Positions 17,560-25,835 of a stretch of 32,354 bases of DNA are shown in pieces (positions within the stretch are counted from its first letter, which is position 1; every line of letters starts with the position of its first letter). The notes beneath the pieces are model-generated. The model made no database searches. It was given only the letters and a program-made list of their open reading frames with translations, and was not told the origin of the DNA. Location of the stretch: contig NZ_AMZN01000117.1 in assembly GCF_000331535.1 (NCBI RefSeq), positions 1 through 32,354 on the forward strand, read 5' to 3'. The DNA is from Fulvivirga imtechensis AK7. Lineage in GTDB: Bacteria > Bacteroidota > Bacteroidia > Cytophagales > Cyclobacteriaceae. A program made the position numbers and the translations under genes.

Positions 17560-18024
17560 CTATTTCCCCTTCCTGCCAACTGCAAATACCACCAATGCAG
17601 CAGTAATAATTACCACGTTCTTCATAATATACTGACCAAACAATGTAAAGGTGTAAGGCTCACCGCCAAAGGTCATTTCAGGAAAAAGGACAAATGGTGT
17701 CAATGTGCCTGCCATGTGGAGTAAAAGCAGGACAAGCGTTGTCCTCAATTTTATATTGAAGATCAACGCAATACCTATCAAACACTCCCACACGGCCAGC
17801 ATTACTATTGACACCTGATCTGCCAACATACCTAAGCTTAATATTCGAATTGTATCCAAAGCCAATGTCTCTGCCGGGCTTACTTCCGGAAAAAATTTTA
17901 ATGCTCCAAACCACAGGTAGATGATCCCAATAGCCATCCGTAAGAGTATCAGAGCATATTTCTCCAGCCATTTGACCAGGCTTTTCTCCGCCTTATCCGC
18001 AATATTTAGCAGGTATACCAACAT
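17560..18024 (-). CDS. DoxX-like membrane protein
   Basis: This 154-residue protein has four predicted membrane helices. DoxX-like text includes LLRMAIGIIYLWFGALKFFP, SPAETLALDTIRIL, LAVWECLIGIALIFNI and GQYIMKNVVIITAALVVFAV. The family is linked in a few cases to thiosulfate or quinone redox chemistry, but most members are uncharacterised. The ATG shares one base with the stop of the upstream beta-barrel gene (TAATG), so the two are translationally coupled and probably functionally linked in the envelope. Confidence 0.8.
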   Translation of the reverse strand: MLVYLLNIADKAEKSLVKWLEKYALILLRMAIGIIYLWFGALKFFPEVSPAETLALDTIRILSLGMLADQVSIVMLAVWECLIGIALIFNIKLRTTLVLLLLHMAGTLTPFVLFPEMTFGGEPYTFTLFGQYIMKNVVIITAALVVFAVGRKGK

Positions 18025-19139
18025 TAATGATCAGCGTTAAATACGTCCATTTTTTTGTCTTTCTTGTTCAGTCTGTAGGCAATCCCCACATTAATCAGAT
18101 AATCTGCAAATGCAGCATCACCGTGTCTTGGTTGCCCTGTTAAACGCTCCCGCTGCTTATCCAGGTAGCTTTGGGTACGGTTTCTTTCAACAGCAATGGG
18201 TACGCTAACATTTAAAAGGAGGTTATTAATCACATAACTTACGCCAGGCTCTATGGAAATAGCATATCCGGGACGTCTGTAGGCATTACTTCCACCAATC
18301 AGATCATTAACAGGCACGCACTCCATACGCCCTCCCAAATAGACATCAAAGCCTGGGAATAATGACGTGTAAGTAGCCCCAAGTCTGATGGCATACTGAT
18401 CAGGAGAAGCATAAGGATCAGCGCCATCTCTCCTTCTTACCCCATTATGCTCACGAGGGTTGATCAGATAGTAAAAGTTACCATTTAAAATAAGCCTTTC
18501 GTTCAACTGATGGAAGCCCTGCATTTCAACGGTGATACCCAAACCACCGTCTCCCGGTTGTATAGACTGATCCACAGGTCTGGTTACCGTTTCTCCATCA
18601 GGGCCAGCATTATAGAACTTGCCTTCTGCGCCAGGTTCTCCTGTTGGTAGCTTCAGTCCCAGTGCCAGCGCCATGTTAGTGCCCGGACGCTTTTCCTCAG
18701 CAAATAACCAGTATCCCGCGGCAATTCTCATGTCACCAAGTCCTTTAGCATAAGTTTTATGCCTTTGCCCCAGGCTGTTGCCTCCATGTTCATACATAGA
18801 CGAGCGCTCGTGATAAACGAATGGCACAGTCAGGCTGGCATAAAAACGGTTGGCAAAAGCATATGTAAAAGAAAGGTCCATAAAATAAGAATCGTTGATC
18901 ACCTCGGTGCCTTCTTCTATACGATGTGTTTCCTCTTCCCTACCTCTGAAGTGCCTGAAAGAATGAAAATATCTGAAATTACCGGATAACATAGCGTCTC
19001 CTGGTTTTAAAATAGGACTTCCTGCCGTGCCGGCTGCACATCCTGAGAATGATCTGATAGCCACACATCCCTGACCCGAGGCATCCAAACCCAGCGTAAG
19101 AAGGAAAGCTAATAATATGTATGAGTATAGGTTCTTCAT
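18024..19139 (-). CDS. Outer-membrane beta-barrel protein, transporter-like
   Basis: Translation from the ATG at 19139 gives a 371-residue protein with a signal peptide (MKNLYSYILLAFLLTLG...GQ). The longer frame to 19220 adds unlikely sequence. The mature N-terminus is cysteine-containing (GCVAIRSFSGCAAG). After it come alternating amphipathic strands typical of a 12-16 stranded barrel, e.g. GDAMLSGNFRYFHSFRHF, GLGDMRIAAGYWLF, ALGLKLPTGEPG, YAIRLGATYTSLF and a final INVGIAYRLN. It resembles the 'meta-pathway of phenol degradation' transporter-like barrels; the substrate is unknown. It is coupled to the DoxX-like gene by a one-base overlap. Confidence 0.75.
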   Translation of the reverse strand: MKNLYSYILLAFLLTLGLDASGQGCVAIRSFSGCAAGTAGSPILKPGDAMLSGNFRYFHSFRHFRGREEETHRIEEGTEVINDSYFMDLSFTYAFANRFYASLTVPFVYHERSSMYEHGGNSLGQRHKTYAKGLGDMRIAAGYWLFAEEKRPGTNMALALGLKLPTGEPGAEGKFYNAGPDGETVTRPVDQSIQPGDGGLGITVEMQGFHQLNERLILNGNFYYLINPREHNGVRRRDGADPYASPDQYAIRLGATYTSLFPGFDVYLGGRMECVPVNDLIGGSNAYRRPGYAISIEPGVSYVINNLLLNVSVPIAVERNRTQSYLDKQRERLTGQPRHGDAAFADYLINVGIAYRLNKKDKKMDVFNADH

Positions 19140-19558
19140 TGTCAATAATATTTTAACGGGTACAGTTATCCCTTCCGAAAGCGCATAGCAAACTCTCGGG
19201 CAGGAAATTATCATACCCACATTGGTTTATATATGGTTGTGTTTTAAGTATGTATTACTAGAGTACTGATTCTGCCGAAAGCTTAGAAGCAGGTTTAAAC
19301 CCATTCGCCTACTAGTGTCTCTAAGAAAACTCTAAGTAGCTTTAAGAAAACGTTCCCGCAAAAGAGCAGGATGAAGTCCCAAAAGCGGAGCGTACTGAGG
19401 TGCGTGAGTATTTTTGGGACAAGCATAACGTAGACATTGGCGTTTTCTTGGAGACACTACTTATCACTCAAACATGACATACGTAATGGTACCATTACAA
19501 TAAGTAAATACTGATAACGGGCTGACTTCAAGTAATCTACAGCAAAAAAGCAGTTAGA
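19140..19558. other. Intergenic region carrying a full small repeat element
   Basis: The beta-barrel upstream region and the 3' side of the small exported gene meet here. Its only notable content is the 147-bp inverted-repeat element at 19313-19459. No convincing promoter was assigned. Confidence 0.5.
19313..19459. mobile_element. TAGTGTCT element, full copy A (147 bp)
   Basis: The ends are TAGTGTCTCTAAGAAAAC (19313-19330) and GTTTTCTTGGAGACACTA (19442-19459), an 18-bp inverted repeat with one mismatch. The motif TAAGAAAAC occurs twice near the left end. A central stem pairs TCCCAAAA (19377-19384) with TTTTTGGGA (19411-19419). There is no ORF. Copy B at 27387-27531 has the same layout and is about 80% identical by eye, so this is a dispersed non-autonomous element. 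Confidence 0.75.
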
Positions 19559-20101
19559 TCAGGTCGTTTTGGGAGGCGGTGAAGGTACTTCAATGAAAAA
19601 CGAGTAGACAAACAGTAACCCCTTACTGTATTTCTTTTGAGCATACAACGGCCTGTCATACACTTCTTTGGCAAACAAGCTCATTAAAAAATCTTTGCAC
19701 ATGGATTTCCACCACTCCACATTCCCGCTTTTAGAGACAGGAATAGTTGTGAAGGTCACAGCCCAATCCCGCAAAGAGCCATACAGGCTCTCCATTTTAC
19801 GGTCTTTGGCGTATACAAGGTGCAAGGTATCCATAGCATACCGGTACTTGACAAAGCGGTAAAACTCACCGTCGATTTTAAATAAACCAAAAGTAGGCTG
19901 GTAGTCCACCTGGTCAGGCCTATAGGGTAATGAAAAGGGTGTAGATACTGTTTTAAGCGCAGACATGTCCAACTGATCCTCCAATATTTTCTCTTTCCAC
20001 TGGCTGTTTATCTGATGTTCAACAATTATATAAACACCATAGTAACCCAGATGGTATGTCAGGAAAATCGATAGCAATAATATGGCTGATATGCTGCGCA
20101 T
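19559..20101 (-). CDS. Small exported or membrane-anchored protein of unknown function
   Basis: From the ATG at 20101 (MRSISAILLLSIFLTYHLGY) the protein has 180 residues; an in-frame ATG six codons upstream is also possible. The first 20-25 residues form a signal peptide or membrane anchor. The rest is a mixed soluble region with aromatic-rich strands (YQPTFGLFKIDGEFYRFVKY) and a proline-rich C-terminus (EVPSPPPKTT). I do not recognise a family. It stands alone between two repeat-bearing gaps. Confidence 0.6.
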   Translation of the reverse strand: MRSISAILLLSIFLTYHLGYYGVYIIVEHQINSQWKEKILEDQLDMSALKTVSTPFSLPYRPDQVDYQPTFGLFKIDGEFYRFVKYRYAMDTLHLVYAKDRKMESLYGSLRDWAVTFTTIPVSKSGNVEWWKSMCKDFLMSLFAKEVYDRPLYAQKKYSKGLLFVYSFFIEVPSPPPKTT

Positions 20102-20425
20102 AGTGTAAAAGTTACACATATTAGAAATTATTTAGCAAAAGTGAAAGTATAATCAAAAAAAACTCTTCTTATCGACTGTTAATATGGAAGTTATAGCCAT
20201 AAAAGTTCTTTCTGTAGGTACTTTGTACTGAAAAATATCACCTACACCTGTAAACATTTATGCATGATTTTTTGTGATAAGAAAAGAGCATTTAGCACAG
20301 TGTGGCGCACTGCTTTTGTGTCATTTTATTGAGATGACCTGAATGCCTTGAAGTTAAGACTATATACAAGTACTTAATACCTCACTCCTTAGGGGAGCAA
20401 GAGAGGGATCAATGTTCTTTAAACT

Positions 20426-20460
20426 TAGTGTCTGTAAGAAAACTCTAAGTGGCTTTAAGG
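20426..20460. repeat. TAGTGTCT element, left-end fragment C
   Basis: TAGTGTCTGTAAGAAAACTC and the following TAAGTGGCTTTAAGG match the left 35 bp of the full elements. Sequence after 20460 diverges and no right end follows. Confidence 0.6.
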
Positions 20461-20551
20461 AAGTATGGTAAGATGCCTTCTGAGTTGGCATGGCAAACTA
20501 TTTTTAATGTAAGTCTATCCTTATTATAGCTCATTGAGAGAGGATTCAGGG

Positions 20552-20586
20552 TAAGGTAAGACCTTAATGGAATTAAATGACCTTAC
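20552..20586. promoter_or_regulatory. Palindrome TAAGGT-AAG-ACCTTA plus extra half-site upstream of pgk
   Basis: TAAGGT (20552-20557) and ACCTTA (20561-20566) form a perfect palindrome with a 3-base centre. A further ACCTTAC lies at 20580-20586. The three half-sites are 41-75 bp before the pgk ATG, a plausible operator position. The regulator is unknown. Confidence 0.35.
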
Positions 20587-20626
20587 ACAAAAGCAAACAA
20601 TATTTTCTTGACCAAAAACTCCCAAT

Positions 20627-21835
20627 ATGAAGACTATCGATGAAATAAACTGGAAAGGAAAGAAGGCTTTAATTCGAGTTGATTTTAATGTGCCCCTTGA
20701 TGATCAGCACAGAATTTTGGACCACACCAGGATTGAAGGCGCCATGCCTACCCTGGAACACATACTGGATCAGCAGGGTTCTATCATTCTGATGTCTCAT
20801 TTGGGCAGACCCAAAGGCAAATATGATGAAGACCTGTCGTTAAAACACGTGGTTCAGGAACTTGAAAAACGCCTGAACAGAAGTGTAAAGTTCGCTCCAG
20901 ATTGTATTGGTAAGGAGGCACAAGATAAGGCCCGCCATCTGAAAAATGGTGAAGTGCTATTGCTGGAAAATCTAAGATTTCATGCAGGGGAACGAGAAGG
21001 AAGCGCAGCATTTGCCGGAGAATTGGCCTCTCTGGGAGATGCTTATGTCAATGATGCTTTTGGCGCCAGCCATAGAAGACATGCTTCCATTACTGAAGTG
21101 CCTAAGTATTTCAGAGAAAAATTTGGAGGTGAACTTTTGGAGCTGGAGATGGAAAAGATCGATTTACTCCTCGAAAAGCCCAAAGCGCCAGTCACGATCA
21201 TTCTTGGTGGCGCTAAAATAACCGATAAGATCGGCACCATTGAGGCTTTATTAGATAAGGCCAATTATATTCTCATTGGTGGAGGTATGGCTTATACTTT
21301 CATCAAAGCCCAGGAAGGTCAGATCGGCAAATCACTGGTTGACGAAAACCAGTTAGAAGTGGCCCGATGGCTGCTCAACAAGTCTAAGAGAAGCAAGGCC
21401 AGGATTGTTTTACCCGTAGACTCCGTAATATCAAAAAGTGCAGAGGACCCCAAAACCAGAGTGGTGGCAAGCAGAGAAATAGAAGATGATTTTATGGGTG
21501 GCGATATTGGTCCTGAAACACGAAGGATATTTACAGAAATCATAGCAAGATCGAATACCATTTTCTGGAATGGACCATTGGGAATTTTTGAAAAGGAACA
21601 TTTTCAGGAAGGAACCCAAACCATAGCACAGGCCATAGCAGATGCTACCGGCAGAGATGCCTATACCTTGGTAGGCGGAGGCGACACTACAGCTTCCATA
21701 ACACGGTTTTTCCTCCAAGGGTCATTCTGGCACGTATCCACCGGTGGCGGAGCATTACTGGAATATATGGAAAAGCGGGAGCTACCGGGCATTGATGCTG
21801 TTTCTGTTCCGTCAGAGACAGTGCTCTTTAGTTAA
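20627..21835 (+). CDS. pgk: Phosphoglycerate kinase
   Basis: This 402-residue protein catalyses the ATP-forming conversion of 1,3-bisphosphoglycerate to 3-phosphoglycerate in glycolysis and the reverse step in gluconeogenesis. Signatures are clear: ALIRVDFNVPLDD (14-26), SHLGRPKGK (57-65), LLLENLRFHAGE, YVNDAFGASHRRHAS, ILGGAKITDKIGTIEALLDK, FWNGPLGIFE, VGGGDTTASI (349-358) and VSTGGGALLEYM (370-381). Some positions differ from the commonest forms (NDAFGASHRRH where NDAFGTAHRAH is usual), so it may be a second paralogue (inference). It stands alone, with a candidate operator upstream and inverted repeats downstream. Confidence 0.95.
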   Translation: MKTIDEINWKGKKALIRVDFNVPLDDQHRILDHTRIEGAMPTLEHILDQQGSIILMSHLGRPKGKYDEDLSLKHVVQELEKRLNRSVKFAPDCIGKEAQDKARHLKNGEVLLLENLRFHAGEREGSAAFAGELASLGDAYVNDAFGASHRRHASITEVPKYFREKFGGELLELEMEKIDLLLEKPKAPVTIILGGAKITDKIGTIEALLDKANYILIGGGMAYTFIKAQEGQIGKSLVDENQLEVARWLLNKSKRSKARIVLPVDSVISKSAEDPKTRVVASREIEDDFMGGDIGPETRRIFTEIIARSNTIFWNGPLGIFEKEHFQEGTQTIAQAIADATGRDAYTLVGGGDTTASITRFFLQGSFWHVSTGGGALLEYMEKRELPGIDAVSVPSETVLFS

Positions 21836-22259
21836 GGAAGTTATTCTAAAAAGCTGAGTCATCTCGCCTGTCCCGAGCTTGCCCTCGGGGATCCCAAAGG
21901 AAGAGATCTATACACCATGGAAACAGTTCCTTGTGCATAGATCCCTGTTAGGTACCAATGACAAGTTTTGCAATGCATTGATAACCAACGTCCTGCTGAG
22001 TTTAAATGGCTAGTTTCAATGCCTGCGATGACAAATCACAAACTCGTCCCGTTTGAAACAACGGGGCTCAAACAGTGTGATTTACAAAGTGTACGTGTGG
22101 CATTGAAATTCTAACGCCATTTCCTCAAGGCCGTTCAGGTAACTGTCATTATCCACAAAATCAACTAAAAGTTGTTGGTTGCCTTCCCGAGGCAAGTTCG
22201 GCAAGTTCGGGACAGGCAGGATGACTACCCCTTTTTAAGCATTTTATATCGAACTCACG
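21836..22259. repeat. Convergent gap flanked by an inverted CCTGTCCCGA repeat pair
   Basis: The left unit 21858-21890 (GTCATCTCGCCTGTCCCGAG ...) and the right unit 22186-22225 are inverted copies; reverse-complemented, the right unit begins GTCATCCTGCCTGTCCCGAA. They enclose about 295 bp with no ORF of note. The CCTGTCCCGAGCT core also occurs inside the 191-bp element at 16834. The gap lies between pgk and the convergent GH13 gene. Confidence 0.55.
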
Positions 22260-23864
22260 TTATTTAATTCTTGCTAACCACCTGTACCCATAGGCGCGCA
22301 AGGCGAGTGCATTGTTATTTTGTTGTGCCCCATACGGATCGTCCTCCAGGATGGACTTGTAATTCCTAAAGTCAAATTTCTGCTCAAACACCTTTTGTTC
22401 ACCTGAGAAGTTAATAAAGATGAGTAACTCGGTCTTTTCATTTTCATATTTTAACCCCAGTACTGCCGCATCATCTATTTTTAATATTTTTGGCTTGCCA
22501 TGTCCTATTATGTCAAAATCCTTTCTTACAGCTATAAATCTACGGATGGTCATTAAAAGTGACTGTTCATCTTTTAGTTGCTCCGCCACGTTTACATCCT
22601 TATAACCAAAAACCCCATGGTTGATTGGTTGAACTCGTATTCTCTCCTTATCTGCACTGGAAAAACCACCATTTTCAGAATCATCCCACTGCATGGGCGT
22701 TCTCACGGCTTCACGTTGCGGGTATATCAGGTTATCACCCATTCCAATCTCATCACCATATACGATCATTGGTGCTCCTGGCATGGCAAACAACAGATTG
22801 AAGGCCATTTTTAAACGGGCAGGGTGCCCCTGTAGCATCGTAGCTGCCCGTCTTCTGATCCCACGTCCGTATATTTGCATCTTTGGGTTGGGGGCAAATG
22901 CCTCAAATACCTCCGCTCTTTCCTCTTCAGAAAGTTGTTCCAGGTCCAGTTCATCCAGATTTCTGATAAAATTGACCCACACCACGGTTTTAGGAGTATC
23001 AGGTAAGGCCTTAAGTCCTTTAATGACAGGCTGGGCATCTTTTCGGGCCAGCGAAAGGAATAGCCAGTTATTCATTAAGAAGTTGAAAAGCATATGCATT
23101 CGGTCGCCATCCCCGATATATCTCTCTATTTGGTCCAGTTCAACATCTGCCTCAGCCAGTAAAACAGCGTCCTTCCTCCACTTTGTCATATATTCATAAA
23201 ATTCATTCATCACCTCGGCCCCGGTAGGCTTTTTCCCATCGTCAAACTGATCAAACAAGTGCGTGGCCGCATCAATCCTGAACCCGGCAATACCAAACCC
23301 CATCCAGTACTGCATAATGCGCTCCACTTCATCCCTGACCTGAGGATTTTTGAAATTTAAATTGGGCTCGAAGTGATAGTATTTATGGTAGTAGTATTGA
23401 TTATTCAATTCATCATATTTCCAGGTGCTACTTTCTTCTTTTTTAAAAACATTTTCTTCTTTGTCATTGGGGGGCTTATCTCGCCAGAGGTAATAATTGT
23501 AAAACTCAGAGTGCTTGTTGTAGCGAGCGGCTTTAAACCATGGGTGCTCGTCTGAAGTGTGGTTCACTACAAGATCAATGATCACCCTCATGCTTCTCTT
23601 TTCGGCCTCCTGAAGAAATTCCACAAAATCGTCAGTGCTTCCAAAGCAGGGATTGATCAAAAGATAGTCTGCGATATCGTATCCATTGTCTTTACCCGGC
23701 GAATAGAAATAAGGCAACAACCACAAACAGTTGACACCCAGGTCTGCCAGGTAATCCAGTTTTTCGGCAGCACCTCTGAAATCCCCTATTCCATCGCCGT
23801 TGCTATCTTTAAAAACATCAATGTCAATACCATACATAACAGCATTTTGATACCATTTGTCCAT
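22260..23864 (-). CDS. GH13 alpha-amylase family enzyme, trehalose-synthase-like
   Basis: This 534-residue cytosolic protein has GH13 conserved regions in order: DLVVNHTSDEHPWF (97-110), GFRIDAATHL (194-203; nucleophile D198), LLAEADVE (235-242; acid/base E238) and FIRNLDELD (299-307; D304). The N-terminal SNGDGIGDFRG, CLWLLPYFYSPGKDNGYDI and C-terminal PGAPMIVYGDEIGMGDN/PQREAVRTPMQWD fit the trehalose synthase/oligo-1,6-glucosidase group, and FIRNLDEL resembles the FLRNHDEL of trehalose synthase. The histidine normally before the region IV aspartate is leucine (L303), so specificity may be altered. The ATG at 23864 is fixed by stops upstream. A heptamer tandem repeat ends 2 bp before the ATG. 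Confidence 0.88.
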   Translation of the reverse strand: MDKWYQNAVMYGIDIDVFKDSNGDGIGDFRGAAEKLDYLADLGVNCLWLLPYFYSPGKDNGYDIADYLLINPCFGSTDDFVEFLQEAEKRSMRVIIDLVVNHTSDEHPWFKAARYNKHSEFYNYYLWRDKPPNDKEENVFKKEESSTWKYDELNNQYYYHKYYHFEPNLNFKNPQVRDEVERIMQYWMGFGIAGFRIDAATHLFDQFDDGKKPTGAEVMNEFYEYMTKWRKDAVLLAEADVELDQIERYIGDGDRMHMLFNFLMNNWLFLSLARKDAQPVIKGLKALPDTPKTVVWVNFIRNLDELDLEQLSEEERAEVFEAFAPNPKMQIYGRGIRRRAATMLQGHPARLKMAFNLLFAMPGAPMIVYGDEIGMGDNLIYPQREAVRTPMQWDDSENGGFSSADKERIRVQPINHGVFGYKDVNVAEQLKDEQSLLMTIRRFIAVRKDFDIIGHGKPKILKIDDAAVLGLKYENEKTELLIFINFSGEQKVFEQKFDFRNYKSILEDDPYGAQQNNNALALRAYGYRWLARIK

Positions 23865-23866
23865 TT

Positions 23867-23985
23867 GCAGTTCTGTGTTTACAGTTTACAGTTTACAGTT
23901 TACAGTTCTCAGTTCTCAGTTCTCAGTTCTCAGTTCTCAGTTCTCAGTTCTCAGTTCTCAGTTCTCAGTTCTCAGTTCTGAGTTT
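23867..23985. repeat. Heptanucleotide tandem repeat at the GH13 start codon (17 units)
   Basis: A 7-bp period holds over 119 bp. On the plus strand it has two degenerate units, three ACAGTTT, one ACAGTTC, ten perfect TCAGTTC and one TGAGTTT. It lies 3-121 bp upstream of the GH13 ATG, in the expected 5' leader of that gene (coding-strand unit GAACTGA). Long perfect short repeats are prone to slippage, so copy number may vary between cells. Confidence 0.9.
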
Positions 23986-24298
23986 TTAACGGTTAACAGG
24001 TTATAGTTTTAATAACATACTCTGGCGGGTGGTTGTTTGACCAAAAAAATTTAACTGTGTCGAAACCACCATTTTAATTGTAAAGCTTATTCCACAGTAT
24101 CTGGTTGGTGTGAGATGGTCAAAAGCCTTGTAGGAGTAAAAAATTGTTATCCGTGGCACCATCACGGATGGTCTCCCGGTTATAGAGACAGTTTTTTTAT
24201 AAAACCTGATCCCGGCAAAGTATTTTAATGGACCATTACCCCATTCATGGCACCTGTATTGTATTCATTTGTAATGTAAACCATTAAATCACCATCAT
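23986..24298. promoter_or_regulatory. Divergent gap with palindromes between GH13 and FAD-Rieske genes
   Basis: This gap must hold the promoters of both divergent genes. Visible structures are a hairpin ATCCGTG/CACGGAT (24149-24169), a perfect palindrome TAATGG-A-CCATTA (24226-24238) and another CCATTA half-site at 24281-24286, just before the ATG at 24299. No exact TAnnTTTG was found; TTCATTTG near 24264 differs at one base. Confidence 0.4.
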
Positions 24299-25835
24299 AT
24301 GTTCACCAAATCAATATGGAATGCCTATGCGGACACCACGTCTTTCCCTTCTCTGGACGGAGATATTTCAGCCGATGTTGTCATTATCGGAGGTGGAATA
24401 ACGGGTATTAGCGCTGCCCATCGCCTGTCTGCAAAAATAAGAAGTGTAGTTGTTATTGAAGAGATGAAAGTAGGTGGGGGCACCAGCAGCCATAGTACAG
24501 GCAATCTGTATGTCACGATAGATCAGGGCTTATCACACCTCCGTTCAAAATATAATGATAAAACCGTGAGTAAAGTCATTAAGGCACGTGGTGAGGCTTT
24601 GAATGCTATGGGAGAAAATGTAAAGCGCTATAACATAGATTGCGATTTCAAACGCTGTACCTGGTATCTCTACTCTGCCAACCAGAGTAACGATAAGAAG
24701 ATTGAAAAGGAAGTTGAGCTTGCAGGGGATATCAAACTGGGTATCGTTGGTGAGGATGTTACACTTCCGTATCCTGTGAGCAAGATCATCAGTCTTCCTG
24801 AGCAGGCGCAGATCAATCCTATGAGATATGTTCAGGGTTTGGCGAAGGCCATACATTCCGAAAACTGCAGGATCTATGAAAATACGCGGGCCACAAAAAT
24901 TGAAGACAGGGATAATGATTGTGTTGTACACACCCCTAAAGGCAAAATAAACGCCAAACATGTAATTCACGCTACTCATACGCCAAAGGGCTTTATGTTT
25001 GTACAGACCCTGCTGGGTCCATATCGTGAATATGGCGTTGCCTGTAAGCTCACTGAGAGAATAAGGTATGACGGTATATACTGGGGCTACTATGACGATG
25101 GTGAGAAATATTCTACACGCGTCTACGAGCGGGATGACGAACAGTTGTTGCTGGTGGTAGGCAAGCCTCACAAGGTAGGACAGGCCGAAGACAACCAGGC
25201 ACATATCAGAGCGCTGGAAAAATTTGCTAAAGAGCATTTCCCTGTTGCTGATGTTATATACCGCTGGGGCGGACAACATTATCGGCCGGCCGACCTTCTC
25301 CCTTTCATTGGCAGAAAGAGCAAGCATTCCAACATTTTCATTGCCACCGGGTTACTCGACAGATGGCCTTGTTTATGGCACACTGGCCGGAATGCTCATC
25401 AACGATATCATAACAGGGGTAGAAAGCCCATGGATCGAACTGTTTGACCCGACAAGGGTACATCCGCTGAGGTCAGCAAAGAAGTTTATCAGTGAAAATG
25501 CCAACGTTGCAAAGCAATACCTGAAAGACCTGCCGGGGTCCGCTGAAGACGAAGAGTATGCTGAAATAGCTCCGGGAGAAGGAAAGATCATAGAAAAAGA
25601 CGGACAAAAGCTGGCGGTAAGTCGCAATAAGCATGGGAAGCTACAAATACGATCTGCTGTATGTCCCCATATGTCGTGTGTGGTACACTGGAATAATGCT
25701 GAAAAGACGTGGGACTGCCCATGTCACGGTAGTCGTTTCAAGGCTGATGGCACTATCCTGGAAGGTCCAGTATTACATCCGTTACATGAAATACAAATGA
25801 AAGGTGATAAATTGAAAGTTAAACATGTAGAATAA
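24299..25835 (+). pseudogene. FAD-dependent oxidoreductase-Rieske fusion, broken by a +1 frameshift
   Basis: The first frame (24299-25447) gives a DAO-type FAD oxidoreductase: dinucleotide motif VVIIGGGITGISAAHRL (27-43), GGGTSSHSTGNLYVTI, and WGGQHYRPADLLPFIGRKS, ending FIATG. The expected continuation YSTDGLVYGTLAGMLINDII is in the next frame and runs to 25835. It includes a C-terminal Rieske [2Fe-2S] domain with CPHMSCVVHW (C455, H457) and CPCHGSRF (C473, H476). The whole span is 1537 bases, i.e. 512 codons plus one extra base, so one base is surplus within GGGTT at about 25349-25353. It could be a true pseudogene, a read error, or recoding. The intact family is usually a cytosolic oxidoreductase of unknown substrate. 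The small membrane gene after it overlaps the stop by one base. Confidence 0.85.

Larger units (their letters stand above)
20102..20626. other. Long gap upstream of pgk
   Basis: No gene is evident. The gap contains a left-end fragment of the TAGTGTCT element (20426-20460), a small hairpin CAGTG/CACTG at 20298-20312, and a palindrome plus third half-site at 20552-20586 close to the pgk start. Confidence 0.5.

Noticed and set aside
22693-23199. Plus-strand 168-codon serine-rich frame inside the GH13 gene
   Set aside because: Serine-rich composition is the usual antisense shadow; no start signal or family match.
23559-23981. Plus-strand reading frame of 140 codons through the heptamer repeat, giving a repetitive YSSQFSVLSSQF peptide
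   Set aside because: It is antisense to the 5' part of the GH13 gene, and its repetitive tail is only the heptamer read as codons; no family features or start signal.
23867-23985. Possible CRISPR array
   Set aside because: The 7-bp units are directly abutting with no spacers, so this is a simple tandem repeat.
24545-25327. Minus-strand 260-codon frame opposite the FAD oxidoreductase
   Set aside because: It lies wholly antisense to a clear FAD-enzyme coding sequence and has no recognisable domain; a shadow of codon bias.
25340-25360. Programmed ribosomal frameshifting as the main explanation of the broken FAD-Rieske gene
   Set aside because: No clear slippery heptamer or stimulatory stem was seen; a real mutation or a sequence error is simpler.
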